In this document: in pieces, positions 23,923 through 33,171 of the stretch
Layout: each line of letters starts with the position of its first letter
Position numbering within the stretch: position 1 is the stretch's first letter
Source of the DNA: Victivallales bacterium
GTDB taxonomy: Bacteria > Verrucomicrobiota > Lentisphaeria > Oligosphaerales > Oligosphaeraceae
NCBI GenBank assembly: GCA_017554445.1
Contig: JAFZIJ010000197.1
Coordinates: 1-44,013 of the forward strand
DNA length: 44,013 nt
Reading direction: 5' to 3'
Program-made: the position numbers and the translations under genes
Notes under the pieces: model-generated
What the model saw: only the letters and a program-made list of their open reading frames with translations
Database searches by the model: none
Told to the model about the DNA's origin: nothing

Positions 23923-26184
23923 GTGCCTTTTGACGATGACAACCAATTGAATGACGAATTGCCGTTGTTCGGCGAAAGGCAGAACAACGGTGACGATGAC
24001 GTGTCGGTCGCCCTGCATCATATTCGCGGGGCGATCAAACGTGTCGTGTATGAACGGCCGGACGGGCAGTATTCCGTGTTCCGTCTGACGGATTCCCATG
24101 GCAACGAACAGACGATTGTCGGCGCGATGCCCGGTCTGATGGAAGGGCAGGAGATAGAAGCGGAAGGCCGTTGGGAGCGCCATCAGGAGCATGGCAACCA
24201 ATTTCATGTGACAAGTTATCAGGCGGTGTTGCCAAGTTCCGAGGCCGGAATCCGCAAGTATTTGGCAAGCGGTGTTTTACCGGGCATTGGCGAAGTCTAT
24301 GCGGATCGAATTGTCGATCAATTCGGGCTGGACACGCTGAATATTCTCGACAACTATACGGAACGTCTGAAAGAAGTGCCCGGCATTGGGGCGAAACGCA
24401 TTGCGGAGATACGGGACGCATGGCATTCGCAGAGCGAAGAGCGTGGCACGCGCGTGTTTCTGCAAGGCCTTGGGCTGACGCCCGCTTTCTGCAATCGCGT
24501 TATTCGGACGTATGGCATCGGCTCGGCGGCGGAAATCGTGAGGAGGAATCCATATCGCCTTGCGGAAGACGTTGATGGAATCGGTTTTTTGACGGCGGAT
24601 CGAATCGCCGCGAAGATGGATATCAAACCGGACGATCCGTTGCGGCTGTGCGCAGGCGTCGTCCATGCGTTGGAGGAAGCGTCGCAGGATGGTCATGTTT
24701 GTCTGCCGAAAGGACGGTTGATTGAAGCCGCCGCGGAGATTCTGAATGTTTCGCAGGATCGCGTGGAGCAGGGCTTGGGCATTGCGCTGTCGGAGAACAA
24801 AGTCATTCAGGAAACAAAACTTTTTGGTGAAAACGCGGAGCCGCGGCTGTATCCTCGATGGCTGTATGTGGCGGAAGTCGATCTGGCGCAGATGGTTAAC
24901 GTTATTCTGCGAAATGGTCGCGGCATCGGTCAGCCGTTGCCTGTTGAACGTCTGGGCGAAGGATTTGCGCGATTGAACCGTCAGCAACGGCAGGCGGTGG
25001 AATGGGCCTTCGCATATGGTTTCAGCATCATCACTGGCGGTCCGGGCGTCGGCAAAACGACGGTTATCGGGCAGATTGTGGCCTGTGCAAAACTGTTGGG
25101 CCGCCGCATGGCATTGGCGGCGCCGACGGGACGTGCCGCCAAACGGCTTGGCGAAGCGACTGGGCAGGAGGCGCAGACCATCCATCGGTTGCTCAAATGG
25201 GACGTCCAAAGTCGTAAGTTCTTCCATGACATGGAGAATCCGTTGCCGTGCGATTTGCTGATCGTCGATGAAGTGTCGATGCTCGACACGCCGTTGGCAT
25301 GCAATCTTTTCAAGGCGGTTCGCCCTGGAACAAGCGTCGTGTTGGTTGGTGACAAAGATCAGTTGCCGTCCGTCGGCCCAGGCGCGGTTTTGCATGATTT
25401 GATTGCGTCGCGAAAGATTGCCGTAACGGAACTTACGGAGATTTATCGACAGGCCGACGGCAGTCGGATTGTGACGAATGCGCATATGGTGAACGAAGGG
25501 CGCATGCCGGATTTGCGGCCTGTTCCGCAGGGCGTCAAGGCGGATTTCTATTGGGTGGAGCAGTCGGACACGATTCGCGCTGCGGATTTGATCTGCAAAT
25601 TGATTGTGGAGCGCATTCCGAAGGTGTTCGGATTCAGTCCGATGAACGATGTGCAAGTGCTGTCGCCAATGCGCAAGGGCGATTGCGGGACATTGACGTT
25701 GAACAGTCGTCTGCAAGCTGCGTTGAATCCCGCCGATGGCAGCAAGGAGTCATTCCAAGTAGGCGGCCGCATGTTCCGCACAGGCGATCGTGTCATGCAG
25801 ACACGAAACAATTACGACAAAGGCGTTTTCAACGGCGAAATGGGTCGTGTCCTGTTCGTCGATAATTCGTCGAAAAATTTCACGGTGCAGTTTGATTCTG
25901 GCGTTGTGGAATACAGCCAATTGGACTGCGACCAATTGATGTTGGCCTATGCGGTGACGGTTCACAAATCGCAGGGCAGTGAATTTCCCGTGGTGATCAT
26001 GCCTGTCATGACGCAGCATTTTATCATGTTGCAGCGCAATTTGATCTACACGGGCATGACGCGCGCGAAAAAACTGCTGATCATGATTGGAACGCGCCGT
26101 GCCTTGGGCATGGCGCTGCGCAACGACCGCCCATCGCAACGTGAGACGGGCTTGACGCTTCGCTTAATGCTTAATGCTTTCTAG
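23923..26184 (+). CDS. recD2: RecD2-type 5'-3' DNA helicase
   Basis: The product has 753 residues, close to the family's usual 720-800. The N-terminal OB-like region (about 25-105) and helix-hairpin-helix segments (LPGIGEVYADRIV, VPGIGAKRIAEI) precede the SF1B helicase core: Walker A GGPGVGKTT (about 372-380), APTGRAAKRL, Walker B LLIVDEVSML (about 445-454), GDKDQLPSVGPG, and the C-terminal VTVHKSQGSEFP and RNLIYTGMTRAKKL motifs. RecD2 acts in DNA repair without RecBC. The frame has no ATG at its front, so GTG 23923 is the likely start. The last codons (LRLMLNAF) run through a CTTAATG heptamer array, so the end of the protein may have been altered by repeat expansion. Confidence 0.92.
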   Translation: MPFDDDNQLNDELPLFGERQNNGDDDVSVALHHIRGAIKRVVYERPDGQYSVFRLTDSHGNEQTIVGAMPGLMEGQEIEAEGRWERHQEHGNQFHVTSYQAVLPSSEAGIRKYLASGVLPGIGEVYADRIVDQFGLDTLNILDNYTERLKEVPGIGAKRIAEIRDAWHSQSEERGTRVFLQGLGLTPAFCNRVIRTYGIGSAAEIVRRNPYRLAEDVDGIGFLTADRIAAKMDIKPDDPLRLCAGVVHALEEASQDGHVCLPKGRLIEAAAEILNVSQDRVEQGLGIALSENKVIQETKLFGENAEPRLYPRWLYVAEVDLAQMVNVILRNGRGIGQPLPVERLGEGFARLNRQQRQAVEWAFAYGFSIITGGPGVGKTTVIGQIVACAKLLGRRMALAAPTGRAAKRLGEATGQEAQTIHRLLKWDVQSRKFFHDMENPLPCDLLIVDEVSMLDTPLACNLFKAVRPGTSVVLVGDKDQLPSVGPGAVLHDLIASRKIAVTELTEIYRQADGSRIVTNAHMVNEGRMPDLRPVPQGVKADFYWVEQSDTIRAADLICKLIVERIPKVFGFSPMNDVQVLSPMRKGDCGTLTLNSRLQAALNPADGSKESFQVGGRMFRTGDRVMQTRNNYDKGVFNGEMGRVLFVDNSSKNFTVQFDSGVVEYSQLDCDQLMLAYAVTVHKSQGSEFPVVIMPVMTQHFIMLQRNLIYTGMTRAKKLLIMIGTRRALGMALRNDRPSQRETGLTLRLMLNAF

Positions 26185-26219
26185 TAACTCTAGAAGGCTA
26201 GAAGGCTAGAAGGCTAGAA
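26163..26219. repeat. CTTAATG x2 plus octamer array CTAGAAGG x3
   Basis: CTTAATG occurs at 26163 and 26170 within the last codons of recD2. CTAGAAGG occurs at 26190, 26198 and 26206, followed by a partial unit. The 8-bp period puts TAG in all three forward frames. Confidence 0.85.
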
Positions 26220-26253
26220 AAATGCGCCGCAGAATCGGATGATTCTGCGGCGC
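26217..26253 (-). terminator. Terminator of the V-ATPase operon
   Basis: GCGCCGCAGAATC (26224-26236) pairs perfectly with GATTCTGCGGCGC (26241-26253) around a 4-nt loop. On the minus strand the hairpin is followed by a TTTTT run (26221-26217), so it terminates the leftward operon. No T run follows in the rightward direction for recD2. Confidence 0.9.
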
Positions 26254-26282
26254 GTGTGTGTAATGGATTGGCTTGCTAGATG

Positions 26283-26783
26283 TTACAGCAAGGCGGTCGC
26301 GGCTTCAGCGGCGGCTTTCGCTTCGGCGGCGGGAACTTTGCCTAGCAACATGAAGGCGAACAGCATGGCGAAGATGGCGACAGCTTCGATAATACCGATG
26401 GCCATCAGGTCGTTCGCGAAACCCTGTCCCGTTTCGGAGAAGGAATCGCAGGCGGCGGCCGCGGCGCGGCCCTGGAAAACGGCGGAAGCGGCGATGGCGC
26501 AACCGCAGACGATACCGATGATCAGGCAGACAGCCCACATTTCAGGAGCTTTGTTCATGATTTGGTTCATGAGCAGCATGCCGTAAATGGTCTGCGTCAT
26601 CGGGGCACCAGCAAAAGCGGAGAGCTGGAAGGGGGCAGGTTTGCCTTGAACATAGCATTTCTTCCAACCGCCGACGGCGGCCGCACCGGCAACACCGCAA
26701 CCATAGGCGGAACCGATGGCGGCAAAACCCATGGCGCAGAAGGAACCAGCCAATGTCAAAGCTTGTTGTGTTGATTCGAGCAT
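26283..26783 (-). CDS. ntpK: V-type ATPase proteolipid subunit K
   Basis: This is the rotor-ring subunit that carries ions through the membrane. The 166 residues form the usual two fused hairpins (four membrane helices). Residues matching the Enterococcus hirae NtpK sodium site are present: T63, Q64 and Y67 (PMTQTIYG), Q104 (FQGR) and E133 (GIIEAVAIF), corresponding to T64, Q65, Y68, Q110 and E139 there. Only the second hairpin carries the ion-binding Glu, as in NtpK. This indicates Na+ rather than H+ coupling. AAGGAG lies upstream of the start. It is the last gene of the operon, followed by a strong terminator, and lies 59 bp after the I subunit. Confidence 0.93.
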   Translation of the reverse strand: MLESTQQALTLAGSFCAMGFAAIGSAYGCGVAGAAAVGGWKKCYVQGKPAPFQLSAFAGAPMTQTIYGMLLMNQIMNKAPEMWAVCLIIGIVCGCAIAASAVFQGRAAAAACDSFSETGQGFANDLMAIGIIEAVAIFAMLFAFMLLGKVPAAEAKAAAEAATALL

Positions 26784-26842
26784 CTTGAAAACTCCTTTTT
26801 GCTTAGATATATAAAGTTAATTTTGGGACAATAAGGACGAGA

Positions 26843-28624
26843 TTATGAATTATGAATTGCCAGAGGTTTGTAGGGTTTGCCGCTCCATGAGACGCCGATG
26901 TGGCCCGCGAATTCCAGCGTGTTCAGGCGGATGCCGTGGACCAGAACGGAAAGGAACGCCATGCAGATGTTTAGTCCATGACCAATCAGAAGGACGATCG
27001 GCATCGCGATGATACCGAGAATGCCGGATTTGGCAATGCCGATGGCCATTTCATTGAAGCATTTCGCGATATACACGCCGGACAGACCGACGGCGAAAAG
27101 GCGGATATAGGACAGCACATCGACAAAGCCGTTGATGAACGTGAACGGCGAGTAGATGATATCACCGACATTGCCCCAGTTGATGCCGCAAGCGACAATC
27201 AATACAAAGCCGATGGCGAAAAGCGCGATGGCGGGAGCGGGCAGGGCGTCGAAACCTTTGCCGTCAACAACCAATACTTTCGCAAGATAGAAACTGCCCC
27301 ACAGGAAGATGGACCAACCAAGATGTCCGAAAACGGCGCGTTTGCTCTTCTGAGCGTTGTAGGCGCTCCATGCGCGGGCCAACGATGTATGGAAAGCGCC
27401 GATGAAGAAGCAGAGCGTTTTGACATGGTTGCTGTTTTCATCGTCGTACAGCCACGGCAGGCCTTTCATGAAACGCGGCATGATGGCGGGATCGATGCCG
27501 AACCAATTGCCTGACAGCCAGCCGTATGCTAAAATGCTCAAGGATATGCAAAGCAGCAACTTAAGTCCTTCTTTCGCATTGGGCGTGGTCGCTTTCTTGA
27601 AGCCGTAGAGGATGACGGCGGTCAAAAGGACGCCGTAACCCGCGTCGCCAATGAGAATGCCGCAGAACAGTGTCAGGAAAATGAAAAGGGCGATGGCGAC
27701 GTCGGTTTCAAAATATCCGGGCAGGATGCCGATGAAATCGAAAATCTGTTGCGCCATGCTGAATTTTTTCGGAATGGTGAGCAGGGTGGGCACGTCTGTG
27801 TCGTCTTCCTTGATGTCTTCGATAAGAAGGCCCCAGCCACTGTCTTGAGCGGTTTTGTGAAGCATTTCAAGCTTCTTTTCCGGAACATAGCCGTTCAGAT
27901 AGGCGAGCATGCCGGAAGCGCCCATGCCGCATTCCGCTTTCGCCAAAGCTATTTCGTCCTGCAGTCTGGTCAGTTCCTTTTTCCATGCGTCCGCATTCTG
28001 CGAGGCCAATTGTTCAAAATTCTTTTGCAAGACATCAAGCTGCACATCGTCTTTCTGGCGTTGGGCGACGAGGGCTTTCGCATCCGTGCAGACGGGCAAT
28101 GTCGCCACTGGCAGATTGCAGTCCGCCAACGAGTTGCGTGACGCGACAAGAAAATAGACGTTGTTCTTGTCTTGATTGATGACTTGCAGCACGGAATCTT
28201 CCGGCAACTGGATGTTTTTGATGGCATGCGGCGTGGATGTGCAGAGTTCCACGTTGAGGCCGCGGTTGCGGAAATCAGTGAGCATGTCGGCGTCGAAAGA
28301 GCCCCACGGCTCCAGAAGTTCCTGTTCTTTGGTGATGTTCTGCAAATCATCGCGCAGCTTTTGCTGTTCGTCCAGATTTTCGAGGGCTTCCGTGATGGTC
28401 TGGGCCGGAAGGCGGGGCTGTCCGTCCGCAACAAGATTTTCCGGAACGGCTTTGAGGATGCGTTCCAGATCGGCCTGCTTTTTCGAAAGCGCGTCGAGAT
28501 CCTGCGAAGCGGGCGGCACGACGTCCATGACATGGACGATGCCGAGGGACTGCAGGGCCTTGGCTGTTTGCTCTTTCGCGTTGTCCAGACAGACAACGGT
28601 GACTTTTTTCATGATTTCTATCAC
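26843..28624 (-). CDS. ntpI: V-type ATPase membrane subunit I (a-subunit)
   Basis: The subunit forms the stator half-channels next to the K ring. A soluble, partly coiled-coil N-terminal half (about 1-300) is followed by a membrane domain with GDAGYG, several helices, the essential arginine R508 in LSYIRLFAVGLSG, and the terminal VHGIRLNTLEFAGH segment. AAGGAG is placed seven bases before a GTG at 28624, which is in frame and gives 593 residues; the ATG at 28612 is too far from it. The GTG start is therefore preferred. The 154-bp gap before this gene is filled with heptamer arrays. Confidence 0.88.
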   Translation of the reverse strand: MIEIMKKVTVVCLDNAKEQTAKALQSLGIVHVMDVVPPASQDLDALSKKQADLERILKAVPENLVADGQPRLPAQTITEALENLDEQQKLRDDLQNITKEQELLEPWGSFDADMLTDFRNRGLNVELCTSTPHAIKNIQLPEDSVLQVINQDKNNVYFLVASRNSLADCNLPVATLPVCTDAKALVAQRQKDDVQLDVLQKNFEQLASQNADAWKKELTRLQDEIALAKAECGMGASGMLAYLNGYVPEKKLEMLHKTAQDSGWGLLIEDIKEDDTDVPTLLTIPKKFSMAQQIFDFIGILPGYFETDVAIALFIFLTLFCGILIGDAGYGVLLTAVILYGFKKATTPNAKEGLKLLLCISLSILAYGWLSGNWFGIDPAIMPRFMKGLPWLYDDENSNHVKTLCFFIGAFHTSLARAWSAYNAQKSKRAVFGHLGWSIFLWGSFYLAKVLVVDGKGFDALPAPAIALFAIGFVLIVACGINWGNVGDIIYSPFTFINGFVDVLSYIRLFAVGLSGVYIAKCFNEMAIGIAKSGILGIIAMPIVLLIGHGLNICMAFLSVLVHGIRLNTLEFAGHIGVSWSGKPYKPLAIHNS

Positions 28625-28667
28625 TGAAAACTCCTTTGAAGCGTAAAGCCAAGCTTTAAGCTTCAAG

Positions 28668-28761
28668 GCTTATGGCTTATGGCTTATGGCCTATGGGTAG
28701 CTTATGAGCTATTAGTTTATGGCTTTTGACTTTAGCCATAAGCTATAAGCCATTAGCCATT
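28668..28761. repeat. Inverted pair of heptamer arrays between ntpD and ntpI
   Basis: Four GCTTATG-type units (28668-28695, the last GCCTATG) face four AGCCATA/AGCTATA/AGCCATT/AGCCATT units (28734-28761). The arms are largely complementary, so the transcript can fold into a long imperfect hairpin. Confidence 0.75.
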
Positions 28762-28765
28762 AGCT

Positions 28766-28785
28766 CGCGTAGCGAAAGCTACGCG
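28766..28785. other. Perfect hairpin at the end of ntpD
   Basis: CGCGTAGC and GCTACGCG flank a 4-nt loop (GAAA on the plus strand, TTTC in the transcript), overlapping the ntpD stop codon (28781-28779). It lies at the upstream border of the heptamer-filled spacer, so it may be a processing or attenuation hairpin within the operon. Confidence 0.55.
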
Positions 28786-29393
28786 ATACTGGCGTCGCGT
28801 GCGGCGCATTTGCCTTTGGCGATTTTCGAACGGCCGACAGAGTTGGTCTGCTGGTCGCCCAAATAGATATTGATGACGCGGATGTTCTCCCGCGCGTTCG
28901 GAATCATGACCTTCTCGAAGAGATTGACGCGCTGCGTGACGACGCGCAGTTCCTGTTCCAGAAGCATGGATGTTTCCAATAGGAGGCGTTTCTTCAGTTC
29001 GAGTTCGATTTTTTCGCGGACAAGTTCAACGGCGTCTTCGAACCATGGAGCGGTCGTGAAGAGATCGTAGTCCTGCACGTCCAGTTCAAGTGATTCGAAC
29101 ACAGGCACATCGATACCCGCGACGTTACGGGTGGTCGTATGCCAGGCCTTCACGCCGATGATGTCCTGCAGGCCGCCGTTGTCGTTTCCGGAGAAGAGGG
29201 CGATGGCCTGTTTGGAGCGCTCCGTGAGGGCTTCCATTTCGGCGTCCATGGCGGCGATGGCCTCGCGGTTCTGGCGGACTTCCATCTGCAACTGCTGTTT
29301 TTTCAGCTGCAAGGTCGGAAGATACCGTTCGAAACGCTTGAGGGCGTCCCGCTGGACTTTCAGTTCGTTTTTGGTGAGTTTGATTTTCGCCAT
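28779..29393 (-). CDS. ntpD: V-type ATPase subunit D
   Basis: The central stalk subunit couples catalysis in the A3B3 head to rotation of the K ring. The 204-residue sequence shows the long N-terminal helix typical of the family (KIKLTKNELKVQRDALKRFE, KKQQLQMEVRQNR) and the C-terminal return helix (LRVVTQRVNLFEKVMIPNARENIRVI). The start ATG 29393 lacks an obvious Shine-Dalgarno. The gene is third from the end of the seven-gene operon; long, hairpin-containing spacers lie on both sides of it. Confidence 0.92.
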   Translation of the reverse strand: MAKIKLTKNELKVQRDALKRFERYLPTLQLKKQQLQMEVRQNREAIAAMDAEMEALTERSKQAIALFSGNDNGGLQDIIGVKAWHTTTRNVAGIDVPVFESLELDVQDYDLFTTAPWFEDAVELVREKIELELKKRLLLETSMLLEQELRVVTQRVNLFEKVMIPNARENIRVINIYLGDQQTNSVGRSKIAKGKCAARDASIA

Positions 29394-29524
29394 GGTATGT
29401 GATGCCGCCAGCTGCGCTTGCTGACGCTCGCTTGCTAGTTGCCGCCAGCTGCGTGCCTTTCAGGCACTTGCAAGCGGTTACGATTGTATCGCCCTTCGGG
29501 CGGTTGGGGCGGTTATCAGTTTAT
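29394..29524 (-). other. Hairpin-containing spacer between ntpB and ntpD
   Basis: Small hairpins GTGCCT TTC AGGCAC (29453-29467) and CGCCC TTC GGGCG (29490-29502) occur, and GCCGCCAGCTGCG is directly repeated at 29404 and 29441. No open frame is convincing. The structures may tune the ratio of catalytic-head to stalk subunits. Confidence 0.5.
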
Positions 29525-30820
29525 TTATTTAGGCCAATACTGCTTGACAAGATCGGTCTTGATACCGGTTTCGGCAGGGGTGAAACATTCGGCGAGAGTC
29601 TTCCAGCCGAGATCGAGGGCGTCTTCCAGCGGGATGTTGACCTGCAGGTCCATCATGCGCTGTTCGAAGAGGTTGCCGTATTTGAGAAGCTTGCTGTCCC
29701 AATCCGACATCTTGAAACCCATGGACTGCTTTTCGAGGGCCTCTTTGTATTCGGCATAGAGGCGGATCATGTTGTCCATGAGGGCGCGGTGGTCTGAGCG
29801 TGTTTCGCTATTGACCTGCTGTTTCAGACGGGAGAGGGAGCCGAACGGCTCGATGCGGCCGTTGACGAGATAGAACTGACCTTCCGTGATGTAGCCTGTG
29901 TTGTCGGGAACAGGGTGGGTGACATCGTCGCCAGGCATGGTCGTGACGGCGAGAATCGTGATGGATCCGGCGGTTTCGAAATCGACGGCCTTTTCATAAC
30001 GGGAGGCGAGCTGACTATAGAGATCGCCTGGATAACCGCGGTTGGAAGGAATCTGTTCCATTGTGATGGCGATTTCCTTCAACGCGTCGCAGAAGTTCGT
30101 CATGTCCGTCAACAGGACGAGTACGCGTTTGTTTTCCTGCGTCGCAAAATATTCGGCGGTGGCGAGGGCCATGTCCGGCACGAGGAGGCATTCGACGATT
30201 GGGTCTGCGGCGGTGTGGATGAACATGACGGTGCGGGAGAGGGCGCCTTGCTGATCTAGCGTCTCTTTAAAGTAAAGGTAGTCGTCGTATTTGAGGCCCA
30301 TGCCGCCGAGCACGATGACATCGACTTCGGCCTGCATGGCGATACGCGCGAGCAATTCGTTGTACGGTTCGCCGGCGACGGAGAAGATCGGCAGCTTCTG
30401 GCTTTCGACGAGCGTGTTGAAAATGTCGATCATGGGCAAACCCGTGCGGATCATGTTCTTCGGAATGACGCGGTTCGCGGGGTTGACGGACGGGCCGCCG
30501 ATGTCGATCATGTTGTCGGTAAGGGCTGGGCCTTTGTCACGCGGTGAGCCATTGCCTGTGAAGATTCGTCCAAGCAGGGCGTCCGACGCGGAGACGCGCA
30601 TGGGCTGGCCGAGGAAACGGACTTCGGAATCCGTTGAGATGCCTCGCGAGCCTGCGAAGACCTGCAGATAGACTCTGGTCTTGTCGAGACGGATGACCTG
30701 CGCAAGGGATGTGCCGCGCGGTGATTTGACTTCCGCCAGTTCGCCGTTGGCGACATTGTCGGCCTCGACGGTGATGACGTTGCCGCTGATCTGGATGATG
30801 CGATGGTAGATTTTCTTCAT
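29525..30820 (-). CDS. ntpB: V-type ATPase subunit B
   Basis: This is the non-catalytic nucleotide-type subunit of the A3B3 head. The 431 residues include [28 protein letters not shown] in place of a Walker A loop, and the conserved [20 protein letters not shown] and [16 protein letters not shown] segments. It lacks a functional P-loop, as expected. It follows ntpA after about 30 bp and precedes a 131-bp spacer. The start has only a weak purine stretch upstream. Confidence 0.95.
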   Translation of the reverse strand: MKKIYHRIIQISGNVITVEADNVANGELAEVKSPRGTSLAQVIRLDKTRVYLQVFAGSRGISTDSEVRFLGQPMRVSASDALLGRIFTGNGSPRDKGPALTDNMIDIGGPSVNPANRVIPKNMIRTGLPMIDIFNTLVESQKLPIFSVAGEPYNELLARIAMQAEVDVIVLGGMGLKYDDYLYFKETLDQQGALSRTVMFIHTAADPIVECLLVPDMALATAEYFATQENKRVLVLLTDMTNFCDALKEIAITMEQIPSNRGYPGDLYSQLASRYEKAVDFETAGSITILAVTTMPGDDVTHPVPDNTGYITEGQFYLVNGRIEPFGSLSRLKQQVNSETRSDHRALMDNMIRLYAEYKEALEKQSMGFKMSDWDSKLLKYGNLFEQRMMDLQVNIPLEDALDLGWKTLAECFTPAETGIKTDLVKQYWPK

Positions 30821-30850
30821 TATTCAATCCGCTTTTTGGTTGGCTGATGG

Positions 30851-32578
30851 TCAGGCAGTGGCGAGCAGTTCGTCGATTTTGGCTTCCTGTGCTTTGAAAT
30901 CGTCCGTATCCCACGGGATGTAGTTCCAGTCGATGAAGGCCTGGCGGAGGTTCTGGAAGAACGTACGCGCGGCGCTCTTGTCCGAGAAGGAGAAACTCTT
31001 GTTGATGACGGAGAGGATCTTGTCGAAGACGTATTCCTGCCGTTTGGAGCCGCAGGCGGAATCGACGGGATCGAACGTATTCTGCTGAAGATAAACGGAA
31101 TCAATGAATTCGGACTTCAGATAGGTGACGAAGTCGGACGTTGGCGTGCCTTCTTCGCCGACGACTTTCATCATCTGGTTGACGTCGTTGCCCGCGCGGA
31201 GCATCTGGCGTGCGGCGTCGATTTTTGCTTTCGGGACGATGGATGCGTATTTGCTCCATGAATCGAGCGGGTGGATGGAGGGGTAGCGGCGGGCGTTGGC
31301 GCGGTCGCGGGAGAGGGCGAGGAAGGAGCCAACGACTTTCAGAGTCGCCTGCGTCACAGGCTCTTCGAAGTTACCGCCGGCGGGCGAAACAGCGCCGCAG
31401 ATCGTGATGGAACCGAGCTTGCCGTCTTTCAGGCGGACAAGGCCCGCGCGTTCGTAGAAGCTCGCGACGAGCGATTCCAAATAGGCCGGAAATGCTTCTT
31501 CACCAGGGATTTCCTCCAATCGGCCGGACTCTTCGCGGAGGGCCTGCGCCCAACGGGATGTGGAGTCCGCCAGCAGGAGGACGTTCAGGCCCATCTGGCG
31601 GTAGTATTCCGCCAATGTGACGGATGTGTAGATGGACGCTTCACGGGCGGCAACTGGCATGGACGATGTATTGCAGATGATGATCGTACGGTCGATCAGT
31701 TTCTGCCCTGTACGCGGGTCGTCCAGATGCGGGAATTCGCGGAGGATTTCAACGACTTCACCCGCGCGTTCACCGCAGGCCGCGACGATGACGACGTCCG
31801 CTTCGGAACGTTGCGAGAGAGCATGCTGAAGAACCGTCTTACCAGCGCCGAAAGGTCCTGGCGTGCAGAAGGTTCCGCCTTTTGCGACAGGGAAGAACGT
31901 GTCGATGATACGAACCTGCGTGATCAATGGATCGCGCGGGAGGAGCTTGTCGTCATAAGCGGTGATCGGAATCTTAACAGGCCATGTCTGGACCATCGTG
32001 ATCTTGCGTGTCTGCGAACCGTCCGAGGCTTCGGCGACGACAGTGTCAATCGTGAAGTCGCCTGGCTCGATGGTTTTAATAATGGTCCATTCGCCGTTCC
32101 ACGCGAATGGCAACATGATACGATGTTTGAAGATGCCTTCCGGAACGGTTCCGACGGTGTCGCCGGCCTTCAGCCGTTCGCCGATTTTGGCGACCGGCGT
32201 GTAGGACCACTTCTTCTCTTTGTCCAACGGATAGACGTAAAGACCTTTCTTCAGGAAATATCCGGCTTGCTTGGCGAGTTCCGGCAGCGGATTCTGCAAG
32301 CCGTCATAGACCTGCGTGAGCAAGCCCGGGCCGAGTTCGACGGAAAGCAACTGGGAGGTGAATTCGACGGGATCGCCGACTTTCACGCCGGTCGTGCTTT
32401 CGAAAACCTGCAAGTCTGCTTCGCGGCCGCGCACGCGGATGACTTCCGATTTGAGGCGGGAGCCGTCCGCAGGCAAGACGTATGCGACTTCGTTCTGCAT
32501 GACGGCGCCTGCGAATTCAACGGAGACCATGTTTCCGTTGACGCCTGTGACTTTGGAAATGGAGGTGGTTTCAGTCAT
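30851..32578 (-). CDS. ntpA: V-type ATPase catalytic subunit A
   Basis: This subunit hydrolyses or synthesises ATP. The 575 residues show the Walker A loop GPFGAGKT (about residue 240), the characteristic non-homologous region before it, ACGERAGEVVEILREFP, DSTSRWAQALREESGR and YPSIHPLDSWSKY. The ATG at 32578 (MTETTSIS) has AGGA upstream; an in-frame GTG at 32602 touches the preceding gene's stop codon and is an alternative. It sits between the DUF2764 gene and ntpB. Confidence 0.96.
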   Translation of the reverse strand: MTETTSISKVTGVNGNMVSVEFAGAVMQNEVAYVLPADGSRLKSEVIRVRGREADLQVFESTTGVKVGDPVEFTSQLLSVELGPGLLTQVYDGLQNPLPELAKQAGYFLKKGLYVYPLDKEKKWSYTPVAKIGERLKAGDTVGTVPEGIFKHRIMLPFAWNGEWTIIKTIEPGDFTIDTVVAEASDGSQTRKITMVQTWPVKIPITAYDDKLLPRDPLITQVRIIDTFFPVAKGGTFCTPGPFGAGKTVLQHALSQRSEADVVIVAACGERAGEVVEILREFPHLDDPRTGQKLIDRTIIICNTSSMPVAAREASIYTSVTLAEYYRQMGLNVLLLADSTSRWAQALREESGRLEEIPGEEAFPAYLESLVASFYERAGLVRLKDGKLGSITICGAVSPAGGNFEEPVTQATLKVVGSFLALSRDRANARRYPSIHPLDSWSKYASIVPKAKIDAARQMLRAGNDVNQMMKVVGEEGTPTSDFVTYLKSEFIDSVYLQQNTFDPVDSACGSKRQEYVFDKILSVINKSFSFSDKSAARTFFQNLRQAFIDWNYIPWDTDDFKAQEAKIDELLATA

Positions 32579-32598
32579 GGTGTTATCGTATCCTAGAT

Positions 32599-33159
32599 TC
32601 ACATTCTCGTGTTGTCAGCTGTTTCGATGGCGTTGGCGACCATGGAGTTGAAGACTTCAAGCCCTTTCTCGAAGCCGCGGGATAACTCGCGTTCGACAAG
32701 AAGAAGCCGAAGGCCATAGACGACTACGGCGTCCAGGCTGAACGGATATTTGGTGGCCAGATAGCCATCCAGAAAATTCCACATGGCGTTTTCCAGAGCC
32801 GTCTGCCGTTCGGATGGCGACTCGATGGCGAACGCCTTTTCAAGGTCGCGTTTGTCATATAAATTCGCGTATTCATCATGCTTCGCGACGGTGTCCGGAT
32901 TGCGTTTCAGCTTGGCGGCACGCAATTTAGCGAGACAATCCTTTGCGAAGACAGTCCATTGGCGCCATTCCCGCGCGGCGTCGCAGAAATCACTTTTTCC
33001 TGCAACGGGATCGAGAGAAAGGCTCGCGATGGAGCGCGCGACTTCCGGAGCGAAATTGTATTCGCAAAGCTTCAGAAAGTCTTGAAAGCTGTAGAAGGGC
33101 TTTTCATGACGTTTCAAGCCGGGCAGCGACGCGATGAAATAATGGATGTCGGTGGGCAT
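32599..33159 (-). CDS. DUF2764 protein of the V-ATPase operon
   Basis: The 186 residues begin MPTDIHYFIASLPGL, the start typical of DUF2764 proteins. These are encoded between subunits E and A in the V-ATPase operons of chlamydiae, Bacteroidetes and spirochaetes, which lack a recognisable subunit C. A role as the C-subunit equivalent linking the stalk to the membrane rotor is a reasonable inference. The sequence is helical and charged, with no membrane segment. Its stop codon overlaps the possible GTG start of ntpA, and it follows ntpE by 12 bp. Confidence 0.85.
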   Translation of the reverse strand: MPTDIHYFIASLPGLKRHEKPFYSFQDFLKLCEYNFAPEVARSIASLSLDPVAGKSDFCDAAREWRQWTVFAKDCLAKLRAAKLKRNPDTVAKHDEYANLYDKRDLEKAFAIESPSERQTALENAMWNFLDGYLATKYPFSLDAVVVYGLRLLLVERELSRGFEKGLEVFNSMVANAIETADNTRM

Positions 33160-33171
33160 GGCTGGAATCCG

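Noticed and set aside
24277..25716. 479-residue minus-strand frame opposite recD2
   Set aside because: Antisense to all helicase motifs; low-complexity Arg/Gln composition and no start signal.
31271..32596. 441-residue plus-strand frame opposite ntpA
   Set aside because: It mirrors the catalytic subunit and has no recognisable domain.
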